Shown: positions 7,692 to 16,904, counted from the stretch's first letter. The stretch is 17,500 bases of DNA from Penaeus vannamei (GCF_042767895.1 NC_091578.1:2926631-2944130), one strand, 5' to 3'. Notes: generated from the letters alone by a model not told the origin. A program made the numbers and translations.

Positions 7692-7805
7692 GAAATTTTA
7701 AGAGAGAGAAAGAGAGAGAGGGAGAGGAGAGGGAGAGGGAGAGAGGAGAGGGAGGAAAAGGGAAGGGAGAGGGAGAGGGAGAGGAGGAGGGAGAGAGAGA
7801 GACCA
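7692..7805. repeat. GAGAGG/GGGAGA purine tract
   Basis: AGAGAGAAAGAG grades into GGGAGAGGAGAGGGAGAGGGAGAG, a hexamer-like GAGAGG pattern. It ends at GACCAGGAGGGAACACGACATGC. Confidence 0.85.
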
Positions 7806-7833
7806 GGAGGGAACACGACATGCATCTAATCGC

Positions 7834-7876
7834 ACAAGAGAGAAGAGAGAAGAGAGAAGAGAGAAGAGAGAAGAGA
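7834..7876. repeat. (AGAGAAG)n heptanucleotide repeat
   Basis: About five perfect tandem AGAGAAG copies, then AGAGAAAGAGAGAAAG. The 7-base period is distinct from the surrounding dinucleotide arrays. Confidence 0.88.
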
Positions 7877-7949
7877 AAGAGAGAAAGTTAAAGACTGAAA
7901 GACAGAAAGATAGATAGAGATGCAGAGAGAGAGAGAGAGCCTGGGGAGA

Positions 7950-8105
7950 AGAGAGGAGCATGAGCATGAGAGCGAGTCAGGTGTCCTGTGTTTACTCTCC
8001 CACCTCACACCTGGCCTCAGCCACCTAAATCTATCCGCGACTGTCAACACACCACCAAAATATTGAGTTCCGCCACGAGCAAGCCATTCTGGGAGAGCAA
8101 GGGAG
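7950..8105. mobile_element. Possible interspersed-element fragment between GA arrays
   Basis: A 150-base non-repetitive island inside more than 2 kb of purine tract, containing the inverted copy of the 25-bp block. On the minus strand it reads WLARGGTQYFGGVLTVADRF then RWLRPGVRWES. That frame continues into Ser-Leu repeats on both sides, so it is not independently coding. I see no terminal inverted repeats, target duplication, poly-A tail or RNA polymerase III boxes. The mobile-element reading rests only on the shared block. Confidence 0.3.
8005..8029 (-). repeat. Dispersed 25-bp block, copy 2 (inverted)
   Basis: On the minus strand this is TTTAG, GTGGCTGAGGCCAGGTG and TGA, identical over 25 bases to 4206-4230. 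As in the other copy, purine-rich sequence follows downstream on the same strand (GGTGGGAGAG). Upstream bases diverge after one more T-to-A difference. Confidence 0.8.
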
Positions 8106-8119
8106 AGGGAAGAGAGAGG

Positions 8120-8425
8120 AGGCAATGGGGGAGAAGGAGGGAGGAATGGGGGAGAAGGAGGGAGGAATGGGGGGAGAAGGAGGGGAGGAATGGGGGAGAA
8201 GGAGGGAGGCAATGGGGGAGGAGGGAGGAATGGGGGGAGGGGGAGGGAGGAATGGGGGGAGGGGAGTGAGGAATGGGGGGAGGGGGAGGGAGGAATGGGG
8301 AGAAGGAGGGAAGAATGGGGAGAAGGAGGGAGGAATGGGGGATGGGAGGAGGAATGGGGGAGAAGGAGGGAGGAATGGGGGAAGGGGAGGGAGGAATGGA
8401 GAGGGGGAGGGAAGGATGGGGAAGA
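8120..8425. repeat. ~21-bp purine minisatellite
   Basis: About 15 copies of a unit near GAATGGGGGAGAAGGAGGGAG. The ATGGGG motif starts at 8125, 8146, 8167, 8190, 8212, 8230, 8252, 8273, 8295, 8315, 8335, 8354, 8375, 8396 and 8416, giving spacings of 18-23. Later copies replace GAGAAGG with GAGGGGG. Each unit begins with ATGG, so many start codons are created without a gene. Confidence 0.92.
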
Positions 8426-8447
8426 GAGAGAATAGAGGCAGGGCTGG

Positions 8448-8570
<123 letters not shown>

Positions 8571-8589
8571 GCAGAAATGCAGAGAGAGG

Positions 8590-8830
8590 GAGGAGAAAGG
8601 CGGGGATGGAGGGGGAGAGGGAGGAGAGAAGCAAGAATGGAGGGAGGGAGGAGGGGAGGAGAGGGCAGGGATGGAGGGGGAAGGGAGGAGAGAAGCAAGA
8701 ATGGAGGGAGAGTGGAGGGGGAGGAGAGAGGCAGGGATGGAGGGGGAGAGGGGAGAGAAGCAAGAATGAGGGAGAGAGGAGGGGGGAGGAGAGAGGCAGG
8801 GATGGTGAGGGAGTGGGAGGAGAGAGGTGA
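8590..8830. repeat. 65-bp higher-order purine repeat
   Basis: Two alternating submotifs recur with a regular period. G(C/G)(A/G)GGGATGG starts at about 8600, 8665, 8731 and 8796; GCAAGAATG starts at 8631, 8695 and 8760. Period is 64-66 bases over about 3.5 units, with GGAGGAGAG-type linkers. Confidence 0.88.
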
Positions 8831-8963
8831 GTGGGAAGGGGGCAGCAGGCGAGAAGAATGGGAAAGCGGGGATGCAAGAGAAAGAGAAAAAAACACACAC
8901 GAAAGGGTAGGGGCCGCCTCTCTCCGATCACTTTCGTAAGGTCGACCTTTCTCCTTTTTTCGT

Positions 8964-8983
8964 GGAGGTGGGGGTGGGGGGGT
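8964..8983 (+). other. G-rich patch, possible quadruplex
   Basis: GGAGGTGGGGGTGGGGGGGT contains two long and two short G-runs. Folding potential is plausible but weaker than the sites at 3544 and 6202. Confidence 0.35.
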
Positions 8984-9065
8984 GAGCAATATGACGAAAA
9001 TAGCGCCCTCGAGAAACAAAACGGGACAAGGACGAGACAATGTTTCTCCTCCTTCGATTACGTAA

Positions 9066-9087
9066 CGTGTTATCTTAAGATATCACG
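9066..9087. other. 22-bp near-perfect palindrome
   Basis: CGTGTTATCTT followed directly by AAGATATCACG. The arms match at 10 of 11 positions with no spacer, centred on CTTAAG. It could be a symmetric protein-binding site or chance. Confidence 0.6.
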
Positions 9088-9194
9088 GGAAGGAACTTCT
9101 TTCTTTTCCCTTTCTTGTGTCATTCTCGCCGTTACACGCCCCCCTTCTCCCTCGTAAGCTGAGTAACGCTAAATAACGCTCTTATGTTACACAG

Positions 9195-9278
9195 CAATGG
9201 CCTCAGGGAAATCAACATTGCAATATGCGCCACAATTATCCACGAGAAATCCCAGCGTGCAAGGTTATCTGGCGAGGA
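9195..9278 (+). CDS. Exon-like segment with ATG (tentative)
   Basis: CGCTCTTATGTTACACAG ends at 9194 in acceptor form, with GCTAAATAAC upstream as a possible branch region. An ATG follows at 9197 in fair context (CAGCAATGG). The frame reads MASGKSTLQYAPQLSTRN and then PSVQGYLAR, and reaches GGCGAGGA/GTGAGC, a plausible donor after 9278 (phase 1). Without splicing the frame runs on into the CT array as Ser/Leu/Phe repeats. No family is recognised. Both splice signals are ordinary in strength. Confidence 0.2.
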
Positions 9279-9334
9279 GTGAGCCGACACCTACGCTTCT
9301 CTGTGTATCTCGTCTGCAGCTTAGTTTCAATCTT

Positions 9335-9660
9335 TTTTTTTCTCTCTCTAGTCTCTCTCCCTTTCTCTTTCTCTCTTTCTCTTTCCCTTTCCTTTTTTCA
9401 CTCTCTCTTCTCCCCTATCTTTGTCTTCCTCCTCTCTCTCCTTCTCTTCCCCTCTCTATCTCTTTCTCCCCCTTCTTCCCTCTCTCTCCCCTCTCTCTCT
9501 CTTCCCCTCCCTCTCTCTCCCCCTTTATCTCTCTCTCTTCTTTCCTCTCTCTCTCTTCTTTCCCCTCTCTCTCTCTCTCCTTTCCCCTCTCTCCCTTCAC
9601 CTTTCTCTCTCCTAGTCTCATTTTCCTCTCTCTTTCCTTCTCTTTCTTTCTCTCTCATCC
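9335..9660. repeat. Imperfect (CT)n / CTCCC tract
   Basis: Pyrimidine tract with TCTCTCTCTTCCCCTC-type units of about 17-25 bases that resemble the unit at 2264-2578 but are less regular. It ends at CATCCCACCCTCCCTCG. Confidence 0.9.
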
Positions 9661-9867
9661 CACCCTCCCTCGTCTTTTTTTATTACCAGAGATATTGCAA
9701 TAGCTACGAAAGTAATTGCTACGCTGCTTAAACAACTGGGACATTTCCAATTGAAAATTACCTGTGTACGTCTGTGTGTGCTCGTATGAGTCTGTGTCTG
9801 ATGAGTGTCATATAAATAACAGATGGATGAATAAGCCATTAGATGTGAGCGTCTGTGTTTGATTTCC

Positions 9868-10448
<581 letters not shown>

Positions 10449-10850
10449 CTCTCCCTCTCTCCCTCTCTCTCTTCCTCTCTCTCTCCCTCTCCCTTTCTCC
10501 CCCTCTCCCTCTCCACTTCCTAATCTCTAATCCCTCCCCTTTCGCTTGTCGTCTCTATCTCTTTTTCCCAAGTCTCCTCTTCGCTCGCTGCACCAAGCTT
10601 ATTTCCTTGCAACCGTTCCTCAATCTCTTTATTTCTCCATTCTCCCGTTCTCACCAACCTCTCTCTCTCTCCCATCTCCTCTCACACCCTCCCCCTCCTC
10701 CTCCTCCCCCCCTCTCCCTCCCTCCCTCCCTCCCTCCTTCCCTCCCTCCCTCCCTCCCTCTCTCACTCTCCCTCTCTCTCTCCCATCTCCTCTCACCCTC
10801 TCCCCTTCCTCGCTCCCTGCACCTCGCTTCCCGCCTTCCCCTCGCCTCGA
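10449..10850. repeat. Pyrimidine tract with (CCCT)n and a duplicated 25-mer
   Basis: CT/CCCT sequence with a (TCCC)n core at about 10710-10760. The same 25 bases, (CT)5 followed by CCCATCTCCTCTCAC, occur at 10661-10685 and 10772-10796, 111 bases apart. A segmental duplication therefore lies within the tract. A short island at 10570-10640 (TCGCTCGCTGCACCAAGC) is less repetitive. Confidence 0.85.
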
Positions 10851-11050
10851 CTGCAGGGTGGGAAGGGTGAAAGTCGGAACCGCCAGGGTGCACGGAGGGT
10901 TTGACGCCTCACTTGCCGAGGCGGGGCGGGCGGCGAGGGTGCACGCGAGAGTGGAAGGGGGGTTGCCAGGGTGACGACGCAAGCTGAGGTTTAACGAAAG
11001 AGGGAGCAGGGAAGCACTGGCAAGGAAGATGAACCTGGTACAACGCACAG
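10851..11050. other. GC-rich single-copy segment after an acceptor-like site
   Basis: CCCTCGCCTCGACTGCAG ends at 10856 behind about 400 bases of pyrimidine, matching a 3' splice site. The following 120 bases are CpG-rich, with AGGGTGCACG twice. The frame that remains open (VGRVKVGTARVHGGFDASLA) stops at the TGA at 10972-10974, so it could be a short terminal exon. I see no family signature. Confidence 0.25.
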
Positions 11051-11394
11051 ACTTCCAAACAGAAAGAGTGAATAAAAAAATTAATAAATATATATAAAAA
11101 TAATATACGATTATAGATAGAATGCACAAAAAAATACATATAAAAAATAAGATACGACTATACATTGAATACATAAAAAAAAAACATTAGTGTTAGATAT
11201 AGCCTACGCTTCATGCATCACGTTTCTATGCTTTAATGCATGTACGTAAATATGTATGTGTGAATACATGGATTCATAAATTTTGGAATGCGTTTACTTT
11301 CAGTATATGTATATCCATGTATATACACATATTCATACCTACATTAACATGCATACAGTTGCATGCAGACAGTATGTGTGTGTTTTTATGTGTT
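11051..11394. other. AT-rich low-copy stretch
   Basis: Contains two similar A-rich segments (ATATATAAAAATAATATACGATTATAGATAGAATGCAC and ACATATAAAAAATAAGATACGACTATACATTGAATAC, about 11090-11173), apparently a diverged tandem duplication of about 45 bases. TGTATG/ATGTAT-rich sequence follows. No gene is supported. Confidence 0.5.
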
Positions 11395-11434
11395 TCTCTG
11401 TCTCTGTCTCTGTCTCTGTCTCTGTCTCTGTCTC
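11395..11434. repeat. (TCTCTG)n hexanucleotide repeat
   Basis: Six to seven perfect TCTCTG copies, then CTCG tetramers and TCGCTC hexamers to about 11468. Confidence 0.93.
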
Positions 11435-11457
11435 TCGCTCGCTCGCTCTCGCTCTCG

Positions 11458-11704
<247 letters not shown>

Positions 11705-11865
11705 TTTCTCTCGTTCTCTCGCTCGCTCTCTCGTTCTCTCGCTCGCTCTCTCTCGTTCTCTCGCTCGCTCTCTCTCGTTCTCTCGCTCGCTCTCTCTCGT
11801 TCTCTCGCTCGCTCTCTCTCGTTCTCTCGCTCGCTCTCTCTCGTTCTCTCGCTCGCTCTCTCTCG
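11705..11865. repeat. 22-bp minisatellite, subfamily B
   Basis: CGTTCTCTCGCTCGCTCTCT-type units start at 11712, 11732, 11754, 11776, 11798, 11820 and 11842; the first spacing is 20 and the rest are 22. The first unit begins TTTCTCTCG, a hybrid with subfamily A, so B and A derive from one ancestral 22-mer. Confidence 0.95.
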
Positions 11866-11885
11866 CTCTCTCTTTCTCTTTCTCT

Positions 11886-12198
11886 CTGCATAGCTCTCTC
11901 TTATCGCAAAATCAGCAGCGTTCACACCCGTCCCCCGGGGCTCATTTACGATGCATGCGAGAGAGACACACGTCCACAGCCTGGTATGACACGAGTCACG
12001 TCAGCATCAAGGCGTCGTGACTTGACACCTGCCACACGATGCCATCAGCCGCCAACTCATACGTGACTCGTCAATGACACGGCTGTCACGCTTCTGATGC
12101 TCACCCAAGCGCACCCTAGGGACCCTCCGTCTTCTAGCCTCACCCTAAGGCAGCCACGCCCACCCTGCTCGGAGATGCTCTCATGTCCAGCAACAACC
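11886..12198. other. Single-copy island before the GC minisatellite
   Basis: Balanced sequence with ATGCATGC (11951-11958) and several GTGAC/GTCAC elements, including an 11-bp inverted repeat pair. An open frame enters from the CT array and stops near 12066. There is no independent start or splice support for a gene. Confidence 0.5.
11991..12071. other. 11-bp perfect inverted repeat, 59-base spacer
   Basis: ACGAGTCACGT at 11991-12001 is the exact reverse complement of ACGTGACTCGT at 12061-12071. A third copy of the core, CGTGACT, lies inside the spacer at 12016-12022. The core contains a TGACTC element of the type bound by bZIP factors; binding is not shown. Confidence 0.7.
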
Positions 12199-12482
12199 CT
12201 GGCGGCCGCGTGACACCCTGCCGGCCTCGTGACACCCTGCCGGCCTCGTGACACCCTGCCGGCCTCGTGACACCCTGCTGGCCTCATGACACCCTATCGG
12301 CCGCGTGACACCCTGCTGGCCTGGTGACACCCTGCTGGCCTCATGACACCCTGCCGGCCTCGTGACACCCTGCCGGCCTCGTGACACCCTGCCGGCCTCG
12401 TGACACCCTGCCGGCCTCATGACACCCTATCGGCCATGACACCCTGCCGGCCTCGTGACACTCTGGCGGCTGCGTGACACCC
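12199..12482. repeat. 19-bp GC-rich minisatellite
   Basis: Fifteen tandem copies of CTGCCGGCCTCGTGACACC, one shortened to 17 bases (12427-12443). Variants include TCATGAC, GGTGAC, CTGCTGG and CTATCGGCC. The pair TCATGACACC then CTATCGGCC occurs at units 5-6 and again at units 12-13. Because 19 is not a multiple of 3, one minus-strand frame cycles through all three readings (GCHEAGRVSRGRQGVTRPA) without a stop; this is not a gene. Confidence 0.96.
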
Positions 12483-12663
12483 CGTGACGCCGATCTTGTA
12501 ACCCCTTTTTCTTTGTCATTTCCTGCCAATCTCGACCCTCGCCTTCTCGTCATCCTCGAAATTATGACACGGGATGGAGACAAATGTTTGTTCATGAATC
12601 ATTATCTATTCTGATAAATGGGTTAATAGCTTAAACAAGGGTGGCGGAATAACGAGAAAAAAG
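12483..12663. other. Single-copy stretch
   Basis: CCGTGACGCC continues the minisatellite weakly. Then comes ordinary sequence with ATTATGACACGGG and TCATGAATCATTATC. No feature beyond this is supported. Confidence 0.5.
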
Positions 12664-13178
<515 letters not shown>

Positions 13179-13378
13179 TAAGTAAATGAATAAACAAAGC
13201 TAAAAAGAAGGATAGCATAACCGGTTTCAGCGTTGAAAAATAAAAGTGGTCTAGAATGGAAATCTTTGAAGGGGAGAGGGAAGTAATAAAAAAATGAGAG
13301 AAAAGGTTAAAGAAATGCTGAACCAAATAAAATATGCAATGAAAACAAACTTAACAAGAAATAAAATAAAAAAGACAG
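13179..13378. other. A-rich single-copy stretch
   Basis: AAGTAAATGAATAAAC and AATAAAATAAAAAAGAC sequence. No gene is supported. Confidence 0.5.
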
Positions 13379-13392
13379 AAAGAGAGAGAGAA

Positions 13393-13478
<86 letters not shown>

Positions 13479-13560
13479 AGAAAAAGAAGAAAAAAAAGAA
13501 GAAGAAGAAAAAGGCGGAGGAGAAAGAGGAGAAGAAGAAGAAGAGAGAAGAACAAAAACA
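13379..13560. repeat. (GA)n passing into (GAA)n
   Basis: GA run of about 100 bases with two substitutions, then GAAGAAGAAAAAG and GAAGAAGAAGAAGAG. It decays into AACAAAAACAAGAACG. Confidence 0.95.
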
Positions 13561-14397
13561 AGAACGAGAAAACATTTCTCGCCACGAATGAAACCTAAAC
13601 CACGGTAATGATAATAATAACAAAAAGACAAATCAAACGAACAGATAACTAACTGAATAAAACATATATTCCAGCAAAAACCGCCCCCAAAACTAGGAGA
13701 CGAAGAAGAAGAAGAAGAAAATAAAAATTCTCAGACAGAAGTTCGCATTTACATACAGGACTTTATATAAGAAATTCCGCCTTTCACAAAAAATCATTTT
13801 CGTATACACGTTATTACGCACTTTTCTTCCCAAACTTATAATAACCAGCCACTTTTTCCACTTTCGGAAAAAAAGATGGAAAGACGCAGAGGAAGAAGAA
13901 GCGGAAGAGGAAGAGAGGAAGGCAATTACAAACTTCTTTTTGGGAAATCGCAGTTTTTTTTCCTTTTTCATACAAGCCCTAAAGAAAAATATGGCAAAAC
14001 ACGACGTGGAGCCTAAATTTCCCAATAAGGAAAATAATGAACAGATTTTCTCTCCTCCTCTCCATGTATTTCTTAAATTGAATAAATAAATGGCACACCC
14101 GCATATGAAAATAAAACTCCCACATGAAAATAATCATAAAATATTATATAAAATACATACACCCGAGAATTTAGGCTTACTTTGCAAACACAATCAAACA
14201 CGCCGGTTCTTGCATACAAGCTCACAAATACACACACGCATCCACACGCACACGTACACACAGCCTCTGATACAAGCACAAATGCACTTTAAGGCACTGT
14301 GTTCTTTAAAGGCCGGATAAAGAGATAGACGGATATACAGTTAGATTTACGTAGCCTACATACAACCCACCTGAGGTCGTTGTACAAGTGGGTTTCA
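13561..14397. other. AT-rich single-copy region, no recognisable gene
   Basis: The largest stretch of ordinary sequence in the window. It holds a short GAAGAAGAAGAAG tract (13704-13718), AT-rich sequence with several AATAAA hexamers (for example 14080-14086), a CA-rich patch at 14225-14262, and no open frame beyond about 110 codons with coding character. Minus-strand frames are Phe/Ser/Cys-rich. Confidence 0.5.
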
Positions 14398-14766
14398 TAG
14401 TGGAAAGAAGTAAGCAAGAGGTGGGCAGGAGTAAGCAAGAGGTGGGCAAGGGATAGGCAGGAGTAAGCAAGAGGTGGGCAGGAGTAAGCAAGGGATAGGC
14501 AGGAGTAAGCAAGAGGTGGGCAGGAGTAAGCAAGGGATAGGCATGAGTAAGCAAGAGGTGGGCAAGGGATAGGCAGGAGTAAGCAAGAGGTAAGCAGGAT
14601 TAAGCAAGGGATAGGCAGGAGTAAGCAAGGGATAGGCAGGAATAAGTAAGAGGTAGGCAGGAGTAAGCAAGGGATAGGCAGGAATAAGCAAGGGATAGGC
14701 AGGAGTAAGCAAGGGATAGGCAGGAATAAGTAAGAGGTAGGCAGGAGTAAGCAAGAGGTGAGCAAA
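14398..14766. repeat. 21-bp minisatellite
   Basis: About 17 copies of AGGAGTAAGCAAGGGATAGGC or its AAGAGGTGGGC variant. Variants are interspersed rather than blocked, and some copies have TAAGT, TTAAG or TGAGT changes or lack part of the unit. Since 21 is a multiple of 3, minus-strand frames remain open for 140-160 codons as a heptad (LAYSCLS, LLLPIPC, LLTPAYP). I treat these as repeat artefacts because several frames are open at once. Confidence 0.93.
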
Positions 14767-15107
14767 TGTCTGAGCATTGGTAAGCCAAGATGAATAAAAA
14801 AAACATAAAGTGAAGATAACTAACAATCATTAATAAATCAACACACGAGATACCAGCTGCGTGTGCAAGTGATTTCACAGGATGAGTAAATATAAGTAAA
14901 TACGTTTGCAATATGATAATTCGACAAGTAAATTGCATATTGGGAATGAAGGAATCGTTAACGGAAAGTTCTACAAACAGGCTGGAGACTTACCAAGCTG
15001 TTTTTCAGGCGGGTACTTGGTGTGGTCAGAAATTACAACAAAAGAAAAAAAGAAAATGCATGAAATTCAAATAATTACTCGATCATTGTGTGACATTAAC
15101 AGAAAGA
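14767..15107. other. AT-rich single-copy stretch with a minus-strand donor-like site
   Basis: Mixed sequence. The minus strand has CAGCTTG/GTAAGTCTCC at 14988-15000, a consensus 5' splice donor. The exon side reads back as SDHTKYPPEKQL in one frame before T-rich sequence. No acceptor or start was found, so no exon is called. Confidence 0.3.
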
Positions 15108-15205
15108 GAGAAAACGAGAGAGAGAACGACAGAGAGAGACAGAAGAGAGAAGAGAAGAGAAGGGAGAAGAGAGAAGAGAAAAGAGAAGAGAGAGAGTAGG
15201 AGGAG
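15108..15205. repeat. GAGA/AGAGAAG purine tract
   Basis: GAGAGAGAACGACAGAGAG then GAAGAGAGAAGAGAAGAGAAGG units, followed by GGAGGAGGAGGG. It resembles the heptamer region at 7834-7876. Confidence 0.88.
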
Positions 15206-15253
15206 GAGGGAGGGACGAAGGTGTGTGTCCCAAGTGTGCGGATCCTGAGGGAG

Positions 15254-15268
15254 ACGCAGCAGCTGCGT
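15254..15268. other. 15-bp palindrome
   Basis: ACGCAGC-A-GCTGCGT, 7-bp arms around one central base, in a short island between purine and pyrimidine tracts. Confidence 0.5.
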
Positions 15269-15269
15269 G

Positions 15270-15655
15270 CTACCTCCTCCCCCTCCAATCTCCTTACCCC
15301 TACCCCTCCTCCCTATCTCCCCCTCCCCAATCCTTCCCCATCCCTATCCCCTACCCCCCTTTCTTACCATTCCGAAGTCTGCTTGTGGCGTAACAAGCAC
15401 ACACGAGGTGACTCACACACACTCCTGCTTTCCGCTTCGTCAGTGCCGGTTGATTCAGTCTCCCCCTCTCCCCTCTCCCCTCTCCCCTGTCCTCTCCTCC
15501 CCTCTCCCCTCTCCCCTTTCCTCTCCTCTCCTTTCCCCTTTCCCCTTTCCTTTCCTCTCCTCTCCTCTCTCCCCTCTCACATTATACCTCCCGTGACCCT
15601 CTGATCCTTTCCTCCTCCCCACTCTACCCTCGACCCCCCTCCTCCCCTTTGCCCC
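15270..15655. repeat. Pyrimidine tract (CCCCTA / CTCTCCC units) with an island
   Basis: C-rich CCCCTACCCCTCC sequence to 15365, an island at 15366-15460, then (CTCCC)n-like CCCCTCTCCCCTCTCCCC to 15580. The island includes TGCTTGT/ACAAGCA (15380-15386 and 15393-15399), a 7-bp hairpin with a 6-base loop. Confidence 0.85.
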
Positions 15656-15679
15656 GGCACCAGCTCCGTCATTGCAATC

Positions 15680-16060
15680 ACGGAGGAGGAGTGGAGGGGG
15701 GAGGAGGAGGGGAGAGAGGAGGAGGAGTGGGAAGGGAGGGGGAGGGGAGAGAGGAGGAGGAGTAGGAAGGGAGGGGGAGGGGAGAGAGAGGAAGAGGAGG
15801 AAGAGGAGGAGGAGGAGGAGGAGGAGGAGGAGGAGGAGGAGGAGGAGGAGGAGGAGGAGGAGGAGGAGGAGGAGAAGAAGAAGAAGGAGGAGGAGGAGGG
15901 GGAAGAGGGGCAGGAGGAAGAGGAGGAAGAGGAGGAGAAGAAGAAGAAGAAGGAGGAGGAGGAAAGGGAGGAGAACAAGAACAAGAAGGAGAAAGAGAAG
16001 GAGAAGAAGACGAAGGAGGAGGGCGGGTAGGAAAGAGAAGGAGAAGAAGAAACACGAGAA
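15680..16060. repeat. (GGA)n trinucleotide array and purine flank
   Basis: GGAGGAGGAGTGG-GAAGGGAGGGGGAGGGGAGAGA units, duplicated at 15710-15745 and 15746-15785, lead into a pure (GGA)n of about 70 bases (15803-15874). GAAGAAGAAGGAGG sequence follows. Arg-rich and Ser/Pro-rich frames are artefacts. Confidence 0.95.
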
Positions 16061-16290
16061 GAAATAGAAACATCAGCTACAGAATGAGAAAGAGTGGAGG
16101 AGAAGAGGAGCAACAGAAGAGAGTAGAAGAGAGTGGAGGGCGACGGGACGGAGGCGAGGGGGCGAGGGTGCCAGTCTGATGCAAGATACTTAGGCGAACT
16201 TTATCGACGTCACATGACTGCGTTTGTATTCGTCATCATATGGTCACACACGAGCAGAGGGAGGGGGAGGGGAGTTGGTACAGTGCCTCC
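16061..16290. other. Single-copy stretch
   Basis: Mixed sequence with a GACGTCAC element (16206-16213) and the patch GCAAGATACTTAGGCGAACTT. Frames across it are interrupted or run into repeats. No gene is supported. Confidence 0.4.
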
Positions 16291-16556
16291 CCCCATTCTC
16301 TATCTCCCTCCCTCCCTCCCTACTCTTACTCCCACTCCTCTCTTCTTTATTTTTTCTCCTCTCCCCCTCTCTTACTCCCTCCTTTTTACTCTTACTCCTA
16401 CTCCTCTCTTCTTTCTTTCCCACCCTCCCTCCCTCGTATTCTTACACCTACTCCTCTCTTTCTTTCTTTTTCCCTCTCCCTCTCCCTCTCTTACTCCCTC
16501 CCTCCCTCCCTCCCTTCTCCTCTATTTTCACCTCCTTCTCCACCTCCTCTTCATCC
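16291..16556. repeat. Pyrimidine tract with a 50-66 bp repeat
   Basis: TACTCTTACTCC(C/T)ACTCCTCTCTTC-type segments start at about 16320, 16386 and 16437 (spacings about 66 and 51). They are separated by CTTTCTTT and CCCTCCCTCC runs. Confidence 0.85.
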
Positions 16557-16900
16557 TACCTCCAACACTAACCAGCTGTTGCTCCTCACGAACCCCTTGA
16601 CCCACTCTCCCCGCCCCCCCATCACCCCCCCCGACTCCCCCTCCCGCCCGCGAATAACAGGAAAGCTGCGGGGGGTCGGCGGGGGCGTGGCCGGACGTTC
16701 ACCGCATGTCCGTTCACACTCGCGTAACGCACACGCACACACGTACACACGCTCTTTCCCCTTTTTATTTATTAATTGCTTACTCGATATCCCTTCCTCA
16801 CACAGACATGCACGCACACAAAAATGCATACACACAAGTACACGATAAACACGCCCCTCAAACACAAATTCCTCCCACCTCCCTTCATGCTCACACGTAA
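16557..16900. other. Single-copy stretch with GC-rich patch
   Basis: A C-rich patch (16606-16655) and the G-rich GGGGGGTCGGCGGGGGCGTGGCC (16669-16691), which contains a GC-box-like GGGGGCGTGGCC. Direct repeats CGTTCAC occur nearby. AT-rich and CA-rich sequence follows. A promoter is conceivable but nothing else supports it. Confidence 0.35.
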
Positions 16901-16904
16901 CTAT

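Larger units (their letters stand above)
8900..9334. other. Single-copy island
   Basis: Normal-complexity DNA between purine and pyrimidine tracts. It holds a G-rich patch (8964-8983), a 22-bp near-palindrome, an overlapping TAACGCTAAATAACGCT direct repeat (about 9163-9180), and an exon-like segment starting with ATG. Confidence 0.6.

Noticed and set aside
7950..8105. tRNA-derived SINE
   Set aside because: No recognisable polymerase III A or B box and no A-rich or simple tail specific to one end; kept only as a possible element fragment.
12199..12482. CRISPR array
   Set aside because: Units are contiguous 19-mers with no unique spacers and the context is eukaryotic. The arrays at 8125-8425, 11573-11865 and 14398-14766 fail for the same reason.
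15672..16067. Arginine-rich nucleic-acid-binding protein
   Set aside because: It is the (GGA)n array in one frame; other frames give Glu/Gly or Pro/Ser products.
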